Positions 14,678 to 22,955 of a stretch of 25,876 bases of DNA are shown here, piece by piece. The stretch spans positions 1 through 25,876 of the forward strand of contig CAZEFW010000139.1 in assembly GCA_964511535.1 (NCBI GenBank). Direction: 5' to 3'. Every line of letters begins with the position of its first letter. Positions within the stretch are counted from its first letter, which is position 1. This DNA comes from CAZCFB01 sp964511535. Lineage in GTDB: Bacteria; Myxococcota_A; Polyangia; GCA-2747355; CAZCFB01. A program made the position numbers and the translations under genes. The notes under the pieces are model-generated. The model was given only the letters and a program-made list of their open reading frames with translations, was not told where the DNA came from and did not search any database.

Positions 14678-16234
14678 GTGGCACGGTGCCTGCTCCTGAT
14701 CTGCGCCGCGCTCGCCGGCTGCCAGCCTGCACCCGCCGAGGTGGCCGCGCCGGACGGGGGCCCGACGGCCGCCAGCGTCGAGGCGCTGCGAGACCTGTAC
14801 GAGCTGGAGCGCCTGCCCCGGCTGCGGCCAGGGGTCGGCTTCCGCATGTTCAGCAGCTACGACCGCACCGGCGGCAACGACGACGGCTTCACCGGCAAGT
14901 ACTCCGCCCTGAGGCGCGAGGGGGGCGACAGCGTCCTGGCCGAGGTGGACGGTCCGGGCGTCATCCGCCGGATCTACTTCGCGCCCTCTGACTGGTGGCG
15001 CAAGGGCCTGCTCAACGAGCGCGGCGAGCGGCTGCGCATCTACCTGGACGGCGCCGCCGCGCCCGCGGTGGACATCCCCGCCGCGGACCTGTTCTCCGGG
15101 CGCCTGCCCCAGTTCCCGCGGCCGCTGGTGGGCAGCGGCAACGGGGGCTTCTTCAGCTTCGTTCCCGTGGCGTTCCGGCGCGGCTGCAAGGTGGTGGTGG
15201 AGGGGACCAACGTGCGGTTCTACCAGGTCTCCGTGCACACGCTGCCGTCGGCGATGGGGGTCACCACCTTCTCCATGGCGGCGACCCCGGCGCGGCGCGA
15301 TGCGCTGGCCCGGGCCGTGAAGGTCTGGTCCTCGCCAGGCGACCTGACCGCCCTGGGGCTGGCGGGGGCGGCCGAGACCACGCTGCCCCTGGACCTGAAG
15401 GACGGGGGGGTGGCCGAGGTGGAGCTGCCGCGCGGGGGGAACATGGTGCGCGCCGTGCTGCTGGACCTGAGCAGCGATCAGGTGGCCGCGGCCATGGCGG
15501 CGAGGCTGGAGCTGACCTGGGACGGCGCCGCCTCCGCCGCCGTGAGCCTGCCGGCGGCGTTCCTGCTGGGGCAGACCTTCTCCCCGGCCCCGTTCCAGTC
15601 GCTGCTGGTGGGGGCCCGGGGACAGCGGCGCTACAACCTGATGCCCATGCCGTACCGATCCGCGGCCCGGGTGCGCGTGCTGGCCGACAAGGCGTTTCGC
15701 GGCACGCTGCGGCTGCTCACCCGCCCTGTGCGGCCGTGGCGAGCGGACCTGGCCTACCTTCACGCGGCCTACAGCGACGAGCGGCCGACCCGGGCGACGG
15801 TGGCCTTCCCCTGGCTGGTGCGCCGCGGCCGGGGCCACTACGTGGGCACCTACCTGGTGACCGCGGGCTGGCGCTGGCTCCCATACTGGATGGAGGGGGA
15901 CGAGCGGTTCTACGTCAACGACCGGCTGGTGGCCCACGGCACCGGCCACGAGGAGTACTTCAACACCGGCTGGTACATGAGCCCGGGGCAGCTCGACCGG
16001 CCCTTCGGCGCCGCCTCGCATGGCGTGCCGGTGTTCGGTCTCCACGAGGACGGCTTCCGCATGACCGGCTACCGCTGGCACCTGGCGGACCCCGTGCCGT
16101 ACGACGGGCCGTTTCGGGCCGAGATCGAGCACGGCCCGTACAACGTCTTCCCCGCCAACTACCGCAGCGCCGCCTTCTTCTACGACACTGTCCCCGGTCA
16201 AGTCCCCGCCGGAGGGATCCCCGGCACGCCTTGA
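14678..16234 (+). CDS. DUF2961 / GH172-family glycoside hydrolase-like lipoprotein
   Basis: 518 residues from a GTG start 6 nt after the upstream stop. Residues 1-15 form a lipoprotein signal ending L-A-G-C. DUF2961 marks are abundant: SSYDRTGGNDDGFTGKYS, VLAEVDGPGVIRRIYFAP, the lectin-like LRIYLDGAAAPAVDIPAADLFSG, and late WMEGDERFYVNDRLVAHGTGHEEYF. In GH172 enzymes (difructose-anhydride and arabinofuranoside hydrolases) two Glu from the EGDE-like and GTG-x-E-D/E-Y-F motifs are catalytic; here the candidates are Glu406 and Glu425 or Glu426. The double jelly-roll fold normally trimerises. Substrate cannot be told from sequence; a furanose-containing glycan is the family expectation. Location is periplasmic or cell surface. 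No genes for sugar uptake are adjacent, so a scavenging role is not evident. Confidence 0.83.
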   Translation: MARCLLLICAALAGCQPAPAEVAAPDGGPTAASVEALRDLYELERLPRLRPGVGFRMFSSYDRTGGNDDGFTGKYSALRREGGDSVLAEVDGPGVIRRIYFAPSDWWRKGLLNERGERLRIYLDGAAAPAVDIPAADLFSGRLPQFPRPLVGSGNGGFFSFVPVAFRRGCKVVVEGTNVRFYQVSVHTLPSAMGVTTFSMAATPARRDALARAVKVWSSPGDLTALGLAGAAETTLPLDLKDGGVAEVELPRGGNMVRAVLLDLSSDQVAAAMAARLELTWDGAASAAVSLPAAFLLGQTFSPAPFQSLLVGARGQRRYNLMPMPYRSAARVRVLADKAFRGTLRLLTRPVRPWRADLAYLHAAYSDERPTRATVAFPWLVRRGRGHYVGTYLVTAGWRWLPYWMEGDERFYVNDRLVAHGTGHEEYFNTGWYMSPGQLDRPFGAASHGVPVFGLHEDGFRMTGYRWHLADPVPYDGPFRAEIEHGPYNVFPANYRSAAFFYDTVPGQVPAGGIPGTP

Positions 16235-16270
16235 CGGGGTCGCAGGAGACGGTACACATTCAACTCACCC

Positions 16271-17731
16271 ATGGCTGACAAGGCGAAGCCCCGGCGGCGA
16301 AGCGGGGCAAAGACAGCGGCGGTGCTGCTCGGCGTGACCCTGTTCGCGCTGCTCGGGGCGGTTGTGTTGCTCGAGGTGGGGCTGCGGGTGGCCCAGCACG
16401 TGGCCCTGGGCCAGAAGGGCCCGGTGAGCGAGGGGCGCGCCGCGGGGAGCGAGACCATCCTCTGCCTCGGCGACTCCTGGACCTTCGGGCAGGAGTCGGG
16501 GGATCCGAGCCGCTTCAGCTACCCGGCCCAGCTGCAGGGCATGATCGACGAGGCGGTGGGCGAAGGGCGGTACAGGGTGGTCAACGAGGGGAAGCCGGGG
16601 GAGACCACCGCGCACATCAACGAGCGGCTGGAGGAGTTGGTCGACCGCCACAAGCCCTCGACGGTGGTGCTCCTGGCCGGCGGCACCAGCTGGCTGGAGC
16701 AGTGGCAGGTGGAGGGCTGGCTCCCCTCGCTGCGGCACCTCGGCGCGGTGGGCCGCCTGCGGGTGGTGCAGCTGCTGCACATGCTCTTCCGGCCGGCGGC
16801 CCTGCGCGACAACCAGCAGGCGGTGGAGGCATCGCGAGACCTCGGCAGGCGGCTGCGGGCGCTGCTGGAGTCGGCGCCTGCCCGGGCGTCGGACAGCCAG
16901 GGCGTCCCGCCGCTCCCCACCGCGGGGTGCGAGGGGCTCGCGGCGCCCCCCGGGAAGCTCGCCGCGCCGGCTGCGGGCGCGTCCCCGGAGCAGCATCTAA
17001 AGGCGCTGCGAGCGCTGAGCCAGGCGCACCCGGGCTGCAGCGGCCTGCGCGTGGCCCTCGCCGAGCGGTGCACCGCCACCGGCGATACGGCGTGCGTCAA
17101 GGAGCACGCCGGCGCCGCGCTGAAGCAGGCGCCCGACAGCGCGCGGGCGCGGGTTTCCCTGGCCTTGACCCACCAGCCGCGGCTGGCCAACGACGAGACC
17201 CACGGCGCCCTGGGCGAGCTGCTGGAGGAGCACCCGGAGTACATCCGCCTGCGCCGGCTGTTCACCATCACCGCGGTGAGCAAGTTCTCTGCCTGCTTCC
17301 TGATGCAGGAGCTGAAGAACCTGAATGAGGAGCACCACGGCGTGCCCTGGGTGGGCCAGGCGCTCGCGCTGGTGGAGCAGGAGCTGAAGCTGCCCTCGGG
17401 GCAGAACATCTCGCGCAACATCATGAACCAGATGGAGCAGGATCTGGCCCGCGCCCGCCAGATCCTCGCGGGGCGCGGCGTGGAGCTGGTGCTGCTCAAC
17501 TACCCGCGCTCGTTCCTCGGCCCGTGCCGCAAGCATGTGGTGGACGTGATCAGCGGCTTCGGCGCGGCCACGGGCGTGCCGGTGGTGGACCTGAGCAGCG
17601 CGCTGGCCGCCGACGGCAAGCAGCAACGGGAGGCCATGAGCGGCAACTTCGCCCACCCCAACAGGGAGGGGTACCGCAAGATCGCCGCCCACCTGTTCAA
17701 GCGCCTGAGGGAGCTCGGCCGGGTGAAGTAG
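16271..17731 (+). CDS. SGNH/GDSL-hydrolase-like membrane protein with helical insertion
   Basis: 486 residues. Residues about 15-38 form one transmembrane anchor (AAVLLGVTLFALLGAVVLLEVGL), with the rest probably periplasmic. SGNH block I is ILCLGDSWTFG (Ser69), block II is VNEGKPGETT, and block III is VVLLAGGTSW, where the usual Asn is absent. Block V is NFAHPNREGYRKIA with His462, but the Asp three residues before it is Asn459. About 200 residues of helical, TPR-like sequence (Ala/Leu-rich, LKALRALSQAHPGCSGLRVALAERC and following) are inserted between blocks III and V. Family members are serine esterases or acyltransferases on lipids, carbohydrates or peptides. The substituted residues mean activity could be weakened or rely on a Ser-His dyad. 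It follows the GH172 gene by 36 nt, suggesting a shared glycan-related role (inference). Confidence 0.8.
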   Translation: MADKAKPRRRSGAKTAAVLLGVTLFALLGAVVLLEVGLRVAQHVALGQKGPVSEGRAAGSETILCLGDSWTFGQESGDPSRFSYPAQLQGMIDEAVGEGRYRVVNEGKPGETTAHINERLEELVDRHKPSTVVLLAGGTSWLEQWQVEGWLPSLRHLGAVGRLRVVQLLHMLFRPAALRDNQQAVEASRDLGRRLRALLESAPARASDSQGVPPLPTAGCEGLAAPPGKLAAPAAGASPEQHLKALRALSQAHPGCSGLRVALAERCTATGDTACVKEHAGAALKQAPDSARARVSLALTHQPRLANDETHGALGELLEEHPEYIRLRRLFTITAVSKFSACFLMQELKNLNEEHHGVPWVGQALALVEQELKLPSGQNISRNIMNQMEQDLARARQILAGRGVELVLLNYPRSFLGPCRKHVVDVISGFGAATGVPVVDLSSALAADGKQQREAMSGNFAHPNREGYRKIAAHLFKRLRELGRVK

Positions 17732-17732
17732 A

Positions 17733-17752
17733 GCCGGCCTCCATCGCCCGGC
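17733..17752. terminator. Short hairpin between convergent genes
   Basis: GCCGG (17733-17737) pairs with CCGGC (17748-17752) around a 10-nt loop, directly after the SGNH gene stop and before the end of the minus-strand lipoprotein. No T-tract follows; a weak two-way terminator is possible. Confidence 0.3.
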
Positions 17753-17756
17753 GGGC

Positions 17757-18314
17757 CTACTTCGCCAGGCAGGTCAGCACGACGGTGGTCATGCCTCCCG
17801 GCTGACCCGCGCCGCTGGCGGCGCTGAGCAGGGCATGAGCCGACGCGAGCTTGCCTGGCTCTGCCTCGCCACTCCGGCGGGCCTCGAGGGTCATGGCCCT
17901 GACGCGCACCGGACCGACCCCGATCTTCGCCGGCCCTGATGCCGCGCCCCCCTTGCCCCGCTTGCCCGACCGCTTGACCTTCATGCCAGCGCCTTGGAGG
18001 GCCGCCTCGTAGAAGTCAGCGACCGCGACGAGCGGCTGGTGAACCACGACGGTGACCATGGTGCGTTTTCCGGCGGCCGACGCTGCCATGGCCCTGCTGC
18101 CGGTCACCGCGCTGCCATCCATCAGCGGCAGGGGACAACCTTCCGGCATCTTCGTCCCACCAACATGCCTGAGCGCCCTCTGGACCGGGGCCTCGCCCGG
18201 AGGGGCTGGCGCTTTCGCCCCTTCGCTGGCGCCCGATGGCGCCGCAGGCGCCCCGGAGGGCGGCGCCTCCTTGCACGCGAGAATAATCAGAACCAGCAGC
18301 AGCAGCCCACGCAT
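17757..18314 (-). CDS. Small Ala/Pro/Gly-rich lipoprotein
   Basis: 185 residues. The signal is short (MRGLLLLVLIILAC; lipobox I-L-A-C, Cys14). A Pro/Ala/Gly linker follows to about residue 45. The remainder looks like a compact domain with VTVVVHQPLVAVADFYEAALQGAGM, a pattern common in small lipoproteins that carry a helix-then-strand module, and a basic loop (KRSGKRGKGGAAS). It ends VVLTCLAK with a single late Cys. The start has a GAGG ribosome binding site at 18320-18323, 5 nt upstream. The downstream neighbour of the same strand, the broken secreted lipoprotein, lies 59 nt away and its start is upstream, so the two may be cotranscribed. No family recognised. Confidence 0.7.
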   Translation of the reverse strand: MRGLLLLVLIILACKEAPPSGAPAAPSGASEGAKAPAPPGEAPVQRALRHVGGTKMPEGCPLPLMDGSAVTGSRAMAASAAGKRTMVTVVVHQPLVAVADFYEAALQGAGMKVKRSGKRGKGGAASGPAKIGVGPVRVRAMTLEARRSGEAEPGKLASAHALLSAASGAGQPGGMTTVVLTCLAK

Positions 18315-18373
18315 CGTTACCTCATCTGAATTGTCTCTGACGACCCGCTCACTCCCCCGACGCCCGACCGACC

Positions 18374-20495
18374 TTACTTCTTCTCCTTGCCCCCCGCCTC
18401 CAGCACGAACAGCTTGAGCAGCTTGTTGGTCTTGTCGCCCGCGGGCAGGATGACGTCGCCCCCGCTGGTGACCAGCGGCTCACAGCGGCGCCCCAGGCGC
18501 ACCTGCTTGCCCAGGGAGACCGGGCTGCCCTTGGCCTTGCCCTTGCCGTCCACCTTCAGCGCCCAGGTGCCCTTGTAGGCCTTGGCGCTCCACACCTCCC
18601 ACAGGATCAGCACCTCGCCACCGGGCAGCGCGGCCACCTTCAGCCGCGAGGCGTTGTCGTCGGTGGTCGCGTAGCTGGTCAGCCAGCTGACCCCCTTGTT
18701 GCGCTGCTCGCTCCACTTGCCCTGGAAGGTGTAGAAGCCGCCCTTCTCCTCGGCCCCGTCGCTCAGCACCAGGTCGTCGGGCACCACGTTGCGATCCGAC
18801 TTGGTGGCGTTCTCGAAGTCCTCGCGCACCAGCACGAAGCCGATGTTGCGCGGCGTGTTGAGGTTCTGGCCCACCTTGCTGTTGTCCAGCGGCTTCTGCT
18901 CGCCGGCGAAGATCACCAGGTAGCCGCTGGACACGGCCACCACGCCCCCCAGCTCGGTGTAGGTGTCGTTGTCATTGGACCACTGGTAGTAGGTGGTGCC
19001 GCCCTTGGACGCCTCGTCGTACTTGGGGAAGCTCTTGCCCGCCGGGTTGTTGGCCGTCTTTCCGTGGCGCGTCTTGAAGGTGTAGACCACGCGGGACTGG
19101 CGCTTGCTCTCGTCGAAGCGGTGCAGGTTGACGCCGCGCGGGTAGTTGTCGCCGAGGTCGATGCCGATGAACTTGCCGGCGCTGTTGACCATCATCACGT
19201 TGCCGAAGGAGTGGCCCGAGGTCTGGCCGTGGTTCTTGATCAGCCCGAGGGTGGAGGCGTCGAACACCACCGCGATGCCGCCCTGGTGGTTCAGCCCGTC
19301 GCTCGACTTGTGCATCTTGCGCCCCAGCATCAGGCCCAGCTTCGACCCGCTGACGCGCAGGGTCCCGGCGTAGCGGTTGCTCAGGATCCCCGAGGCGAAC
19401 TGCACCATGTTCAGCCCGCCGCTCTTGGCCGTGTTGGGCGTGACCTTTGCCAGCTGCTTGCCGGCCTTGTCGGCCTTGAACAGGGTGGCGGTGCGCGCGG
19501 TGTCGGGCGCGCCGTCGCCGGTCTCGATGGTCAGGTAGTAGATGTTCCCCGACGCGTCGCTGGTGGCCGCCGCGAGCACCTCGGCGCTGGTGCCGGGCAG
19601 CTTGGCGTGGGTCGCCTCCAGGCGGTCCTTGCTCCACCAGGTCAGGAACAGGTCGGCGCTGGACTGATCCTGCCACACCGCGCCGAGCTTGCCGTCGACG
19701 GGCGGCAGCAGGAAGTACTTGCGGTTCTGGCCGTAGCGGTTGGCCGCCGACGCCGGCCCGGACGCGTAGTCGCTGGCGGTGTCGAAGGGGGTGGCGCTGA
19801 CGGTGAAACGATACTCCAGCAGGTCGCCCAGGTCGGTCTTCGCCAGCCGCGCGCCCTCCACGCCCTCGCCCAGCTTGTTGTACAGGTTGAACTTCTGGGT
19901 GCTCGGCACGAAGGCGTAGATCTTGCTGCCGGTGATGTCGCTGGCGGTCAGGTCGCCCACTGGCACGAAGTCGCCGCTGCTGGCCAGCCCCACGCTCACG
20001 CTGGCCACCTGCTCCAGGGTGCCTCCGGACAGCTCGTAGACGGTGTACGCCTCCTTGGTGGGGAACTTGTAGTAGATGGCGTGGGGGCGAGTTGACCGCC
20101 ACCTTCGCCTTGCGCGACGGCTCGGCGATGCGGTAGGCGGTCAGGGTGATGGCGCCGTTGGAGCTGACCAGCTTGCCCTGCTGCACCTGGTAGTCGCCGT
20201 TGGTGTTATCCGCGTCGGTGTAGCACTTGGTCTGCTTGAACTGGGCCACCAGCGCCAGGCTGCCCAGGGTGTCGCTCGGCGCGATGGTGCCGGTGCAGCC
20301 CGGGATGGCGCCCGCCTTCTCGGTGGAGCTGTCCCCCTTGATCAGCGCCGACGCCTCCTTCTTGAACGAGAAGGAGGCGAGGTCGGGCAGCGTGCCCGGG
20401 CCGTCGTCGGACGATGAGCAGGCCGCCAGCGAGGCGAAGGCGGCGAGGGCGAACATGATTAAGGGGCTGCGGCGGGTGGTCATTTTCATGTTCAT
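18374..20495 (-). pseudogene. Large secreted lipoprotein, probable beta-propeller, broken by one extra base
   Basis: The reading frame from ATG at 20495 encodes MNMKMTTRR, a signal and lipobox L-A-A-C, then runs to about KVAVNSP near 20088, where it shifts. The other frame then carries HAIYYKFPTKEAYTVYELSGG and stays open to a TAA at 18374. Removing one C from a CCCCC run (plus-strand G 20083-20087) rejoins both frames, with 2121 nt giving 706 residues. The body has repeated short beta-strands separated by Gly/Asp loops (GGIAVVFDASTLGLIKNHGQ; GHSFGNVMMVNSAGKFIGIDLGDNYPRGV; GGVVAVSSGYLVIFAGEQ), suggesting a beta-propeller. No catalytic motif is seen. An AAAAGGA ribosome binding site lies 10 nt before the start. 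It may be a real pseudogene, a phase-variable gene or an indel error. Confidence 0.8.
20083..20087 (-). other. Frameshift site in a homopolymer
   Basis: Minus-strand CCCCC between TCG and ACGCC. The observed frame reads TCG-CCC-CCA-CGC. With four C it would read TCG-CCC-CAC-GCC-ATC-TAC-TAC, joining ...VAVNSP to HAIYYK. No other disruption is seen in 2.1 kb. Confidence 0.75.
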
Positions 20496-20499
20496 ATGT

Positions 20500-20567
20500 T
20501 TGCAGTCCTTTTACCCTCGGGCAATATAGGTGATCGGCACAACAGGATCGGGGAACCTGACCAGGAG
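20500..20567 (+). promoter_or_regulatory. Promoter candidate and ribosome binding site for the PilZ gene
   Basis: TTGCAG at 20500-20505 and AATATA at 20523-20528, 17 bp apart, in the 79-bp divergent region; this resembles a weak sigma-70 pair. AGGAG at 20563-20567 lies 7 nt before the ATG at 20575 and decides that start over a GTG at 20530. Confidence 0.4.
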
Positions 20568-20574
20568 CAGTGAG

Positions 20575-21711
20575 ATGAAGAACAAGCGCCGGTTTGAGCG
20601 CATCGACTGCGGGCTTATGGTCACGCTCAAGGACAAGCGGGGCGAGACCGAGCTGATGACAGCCAACATCAGCCTCCACGGCGTGCATGTGGTCACGGAC
20701 CACCCGCCGCCCGAGCGTCAGCTGGTGCAGTTGGCGTTCGACATGGGCGGCTACGGTGAGGTGGAGGTGATGGGGATGGTGGCGTGGTCCCGCAACCAGG
20801 AGCATACCGGGAAGGATGATCTGCCGGGGTTCGGCGTGGAGTTCTTCGCGCTGCCGGGGGATCACAAGGACCGCTGGACCGAGTTCGTGCACGCCCTGCG
20901 TGACGCAGGCGAGCCTGGCGAGCACCAGGACTCCGGCATCCTGATGCCCGCCAGTGAGGAGCCGCCTCCCGCGCCGGTGGAGACGGCCCCGCCGCCCGCC
21001 GCCGCGCCTGCACCCGGGACGCCGGCGCCGGAGCCAGCCGCTGCGGAGAATGAGCTGGCAGCCACCACGCCGACGCCGCTGCCGCCGACGCCCGACAAGG
21101 AGCCGCCGGTTCGGCGCGCCAACCCACGCTTCATCAGCTGCTTCATGCTGCAGATCAAGACCCGCGACAAGCTGCGGGAGATGTACACCCGCGACATCAG
21201 CGTGGGGGGCCTGTTCATCAGCACGCCCATGCCCAATCGTGTCAACAAGACCGTGCAGCTGGTGCTGGTGCACCCGGCGACCAAGGAAGAGTTTCAGCTC
21301 GCCGGCGAGGTGGTGCGCGTGCAGGCCGAGGGCCCGCCGTCCCAGCGCGGCGTGGCGCTGAAGCTGGCGCCGCTGCCGCCCGAGCGGGAGGCGGCGCTGC
21401 TGGCGTACATCGAGTCCGGGGTCAACTACCTTCAGCGAGCCACGGGGCAGATGCTGGACCGCGACTCCCAGCTCATTCGCGCCCTGGAGCTGGTGGGCAA
21501 CTGCCCCTCGAGCCTGGCGAACCTCGGCAGCACGCTGCTCAAGGCCCAGGACATCAAGCAGGCCATGGAGGCGTTTCAGCGGGCGCTGAGGCTGAAACCC
21601 GACTTCCCACCGGCGCTGCGTGGGTTGCACGAGACATGCCTGCTCAAGGGGGACCACGTGCACGCCGACGAGATGTGGGCCAAGCTGGAGGCGCTGGAGC
21701 CGGACTACTAG
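20575..21711 (+). CDS. Tandem PilZ-domain protein with C-terminal TPR
   Basis: 378 residues, cytoplasmic. The first PilZ domain (about 1-110) has RRFER near the N-terminus and NISLHGVHV (family: R-x-x-x-R and N/D-x-S-x-x-G), so it could bind cyclic di-GMP. A Pro/Ala/Glu linker spans about 125-180. The second PilZ domain (about 182-285) has RRANPRF in place of a clean R-x-x-x-R, but has DISVGGLFI, and may be non-binding or a dimerisation unit. The C-terminal ~95 residues contain a TPR-like pair (ANLGSTLLKAQDIKQAMEAFQRALRLKPDFPPALRGLHE). The start at 20575 has AGGAG 7 nt upstream. It diverges from the broken lipoprotein gene and converges with the TPR membrane protein. Output target unknown; motility, surface or secretion control is typical of myxobacterial PilZ proteins. 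Confidence 0.87.
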   Translation: MKNKRRFERIDCGLMVTLKDKRGETELMTANISLHGVHVVTDHPPPERQLVQLAFDMGGYGEVEVMGMVAWSRNQEHTGKDDLPGFGVEFFALPGDHKDRWTEFVHALRDAGEPGEHQDSGILMPASEEPPPAPVETAPPPAAAPAPGTPAPEPAAAENELAATTPTPLPPTPDKEPPVRRANPRFISCFMLQIKTRDKLREMYTRDISVGGLFISTPMPNRVNKTVQLVLVHPATKEEFQLAGEVVRVQAEGPPSQRGVALKLAPLPPEREAALLAYIESGVNYLQRATGQMLDRDSQLIRALELVGNCPSSLANLGSTLLKAQDIKQAMEAFQRALRLKPDFPPALRGLHETCLLKGDHVHADEMWAKLEALEPDY

Positions 21712-21735
21712 TGCCTGGAGCTGTCCGGCGCAAGC

Positions 21736-21754
21736 ACGCGGCGAGCCGCCGCGT
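21736..21754. terminator. Perfect 7-bp hairpin between convergent stop codons
   Basis: ACGCGGC (21736-21742) pairs with GCCGCGT (21748-21754) around GAGCC. It lies in the 43-bp gap between the PilZ gene stop (21709-21711) and the TPR gene stop (21755-21757), the last stem base abutting the latter. No T-tract, but placement suggests a shared terminator. Confidence 0.45.
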
Positions 21755-22822
21755 CTACGGGCTCGCGCCGGAGGAAAGCTTGAGCAGCGCCTCCTCGTAC
21801 TTCTGCAGGCTCTTTTCGAAGATCCCTTTCTGCCGCTTGCTGGCCCGGGCCAGGGCATCACGCTCCAGCTTCACCGCCCGCTCGAACTGGCTGTTCTGGT
21901 AGCACGCCTCGGCCAGGGTGTCGGTGATGTACGGCTCCCTGCTCAGGGCGAACGCGCGCTCGGCGAGCTTCAGCCCGCGCACCGGGTCCAGGGCGTAGGC
22001 CCTGGTGGCGGTGAGGTGGAGCCAGGCCAGGTTGTTGAGCACCATGGCCTTCTCGCGCTTCTTCCACTTCGGGTCATCGCCCCAGTGGTCGAGGGTGCGA
22101 TTGTAGGCCCAGATCGCTTCGGCGTACTGGTGCTGGTTGTAGGCCACCATGGCGTAGGCGATCCAGAGCCGGCGGTCCTGAGCCGCCGCCCCGGCCCTCG
22201 AGCGCAGCCGCTCCAGGCGCTTTTCGGGGGTGTCCGCGGCGGGGGGCTGAGCCGGGGCAGGTCGCCCCCGGCGCTTGACCCACTTCACCAGCTTTTCGAT
22301 GCGGTCGGCGCGGCTGTAGCCGAAGGCGATCATGACGCCGGACCAGGCCAGCAGCAGGATCACCACCGGGATCACCAGCCGCAGCGAGGGCAGCGCGTGC
22401 CAGCCCCGGCGGGGAGGTTCGGGCGGTGAGGGGGGCTCCGGGGCGACCACCCGGGGGATCTGCGCGGAGAGGTCCGGCGGCGGCGCCTCCGGCGCTGCGG
22501 GGCTTGCAAGGGCTGGCCGCGGCGGGATCAGCTCGCGCTTGACCGACCGAAACATCTCGGGCGGCATGTCGGCCAGCAGATCCACCTCGGAGCCGAGCAG
22601 CTCCATCGCCCGCTCCACCCGGGCCGGGTCGGGCTCTTCGTCCCCGTAGCGCACCGCCTGGAACAGCTCGAGGTAGGCGTCCACCGGCGGCCGGGCCAGC
22701 AGGTCGCCCTGCACGAGCACACGCAGGTACTGCTCCACGGTGAGATGCTCAGGCCGCGCCAGCCCCAGCTCGGCGAGGCGCTGCAACGGGGCGTGGATGG
22801 AAGAGGGAGGATCCTGGGTCAC
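21755..22822 (-). CDS. One-pass membrane protein with C-terminal TPR repeats
   Basis: About 355 residues from GTG at 22822 (VTQDPPSSIHAPLQRLAELGL); a TTG at 22849 would add nine residues, but its upstream sequence is a T-rich repeat without a purine-rich site. Residues about 1-100 are a helical cytoplasmic region. A Pro-rich linker follows, then a single transmembrane helix at about 165-187 (LRLVIPVVILLLAWSGVMIAFGY). The C-terminal ~150 residues contain helical TPR-like pairs (RLWIAYAMVAYNQHQYAEAIWAYNRTLDHW; MVLNNLAWLHL; EPYITDTLAEACYQNSQFERAVKLERDAL), probably periplasmic. Such proteins are usually scaffolds. No enzymatic motif is present. Converges with the PilZ gene. The first 100 residues resemble no family I can name. 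Confidence 0.75.
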   Translation of the reverse strand: MTQDPPSSIHAPLQRLAELGLARPEHLTVEQYLRVLVQGDLLARPPVDAYLELFQAVRYGDEEPDPARVERAMELLGSEVDLLADMPPEMFRSVKRELIPPRPALASPAAPEAPPPDLSAQIPRVVAPEPPSPPEPPRRGWHALPSLRLVIPVVILLLAWSGVMIAFGYSRADRIEKLVKWVKRRGRPAPAQPPAADTPEKRLERLRSRAGAAAQDRRLWIAYAMVAYNQHQYAEAIWAYNRTLDHWGDDPKWKKREKAMVLNNLAWLHLTATRAYALDPVRGLKLAERAFALSREPYITDTLAEACYQNSQFERAVKLERDALARASKRQKGIFEKSLQKYEEALLKLSSGASP

Positions 22823-22845
22823 GGACTTTAGGGTAATGACTGAGA

Positions 22846-22870
22846 GCAAAAAGCAAAAAGCAAAAAGCGG
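22846..22870. repeat. Three GCAAAAA units followed by GCGG
   Basis: Period-7 GCAAAAA at 22846-22852, 22853-22859 and 22860-22866, then GCGGAAA, which differs from the unit by two A-to-G transitions. It continues into a stem AAAGCGG / CCGCTTT (22864-22870/22880-22886). It sits in the divergent gap between the TPR membrane protein and the rhodanese gene, near possible promoters for both. Confidence 0.75.
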
Positions 22871-22955
22871 AAAAAGGGGCCGCTTTGCAGAAGTTCAGAA
22901 ACGGTCCCACACGGAAACCTGGTGCGCCGCGGCCAGTTTCGGCTATGCCTTGGTC

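Noticed and set aside
22740..22955. N-terminal extension of the rhodanese from ATGs at 22740 or 22836
   Set aside because: It would place the signal peptide about 40-70 residues inside the chain and translate the GCAAAAA array; the start at 22956 gives a normal signal.
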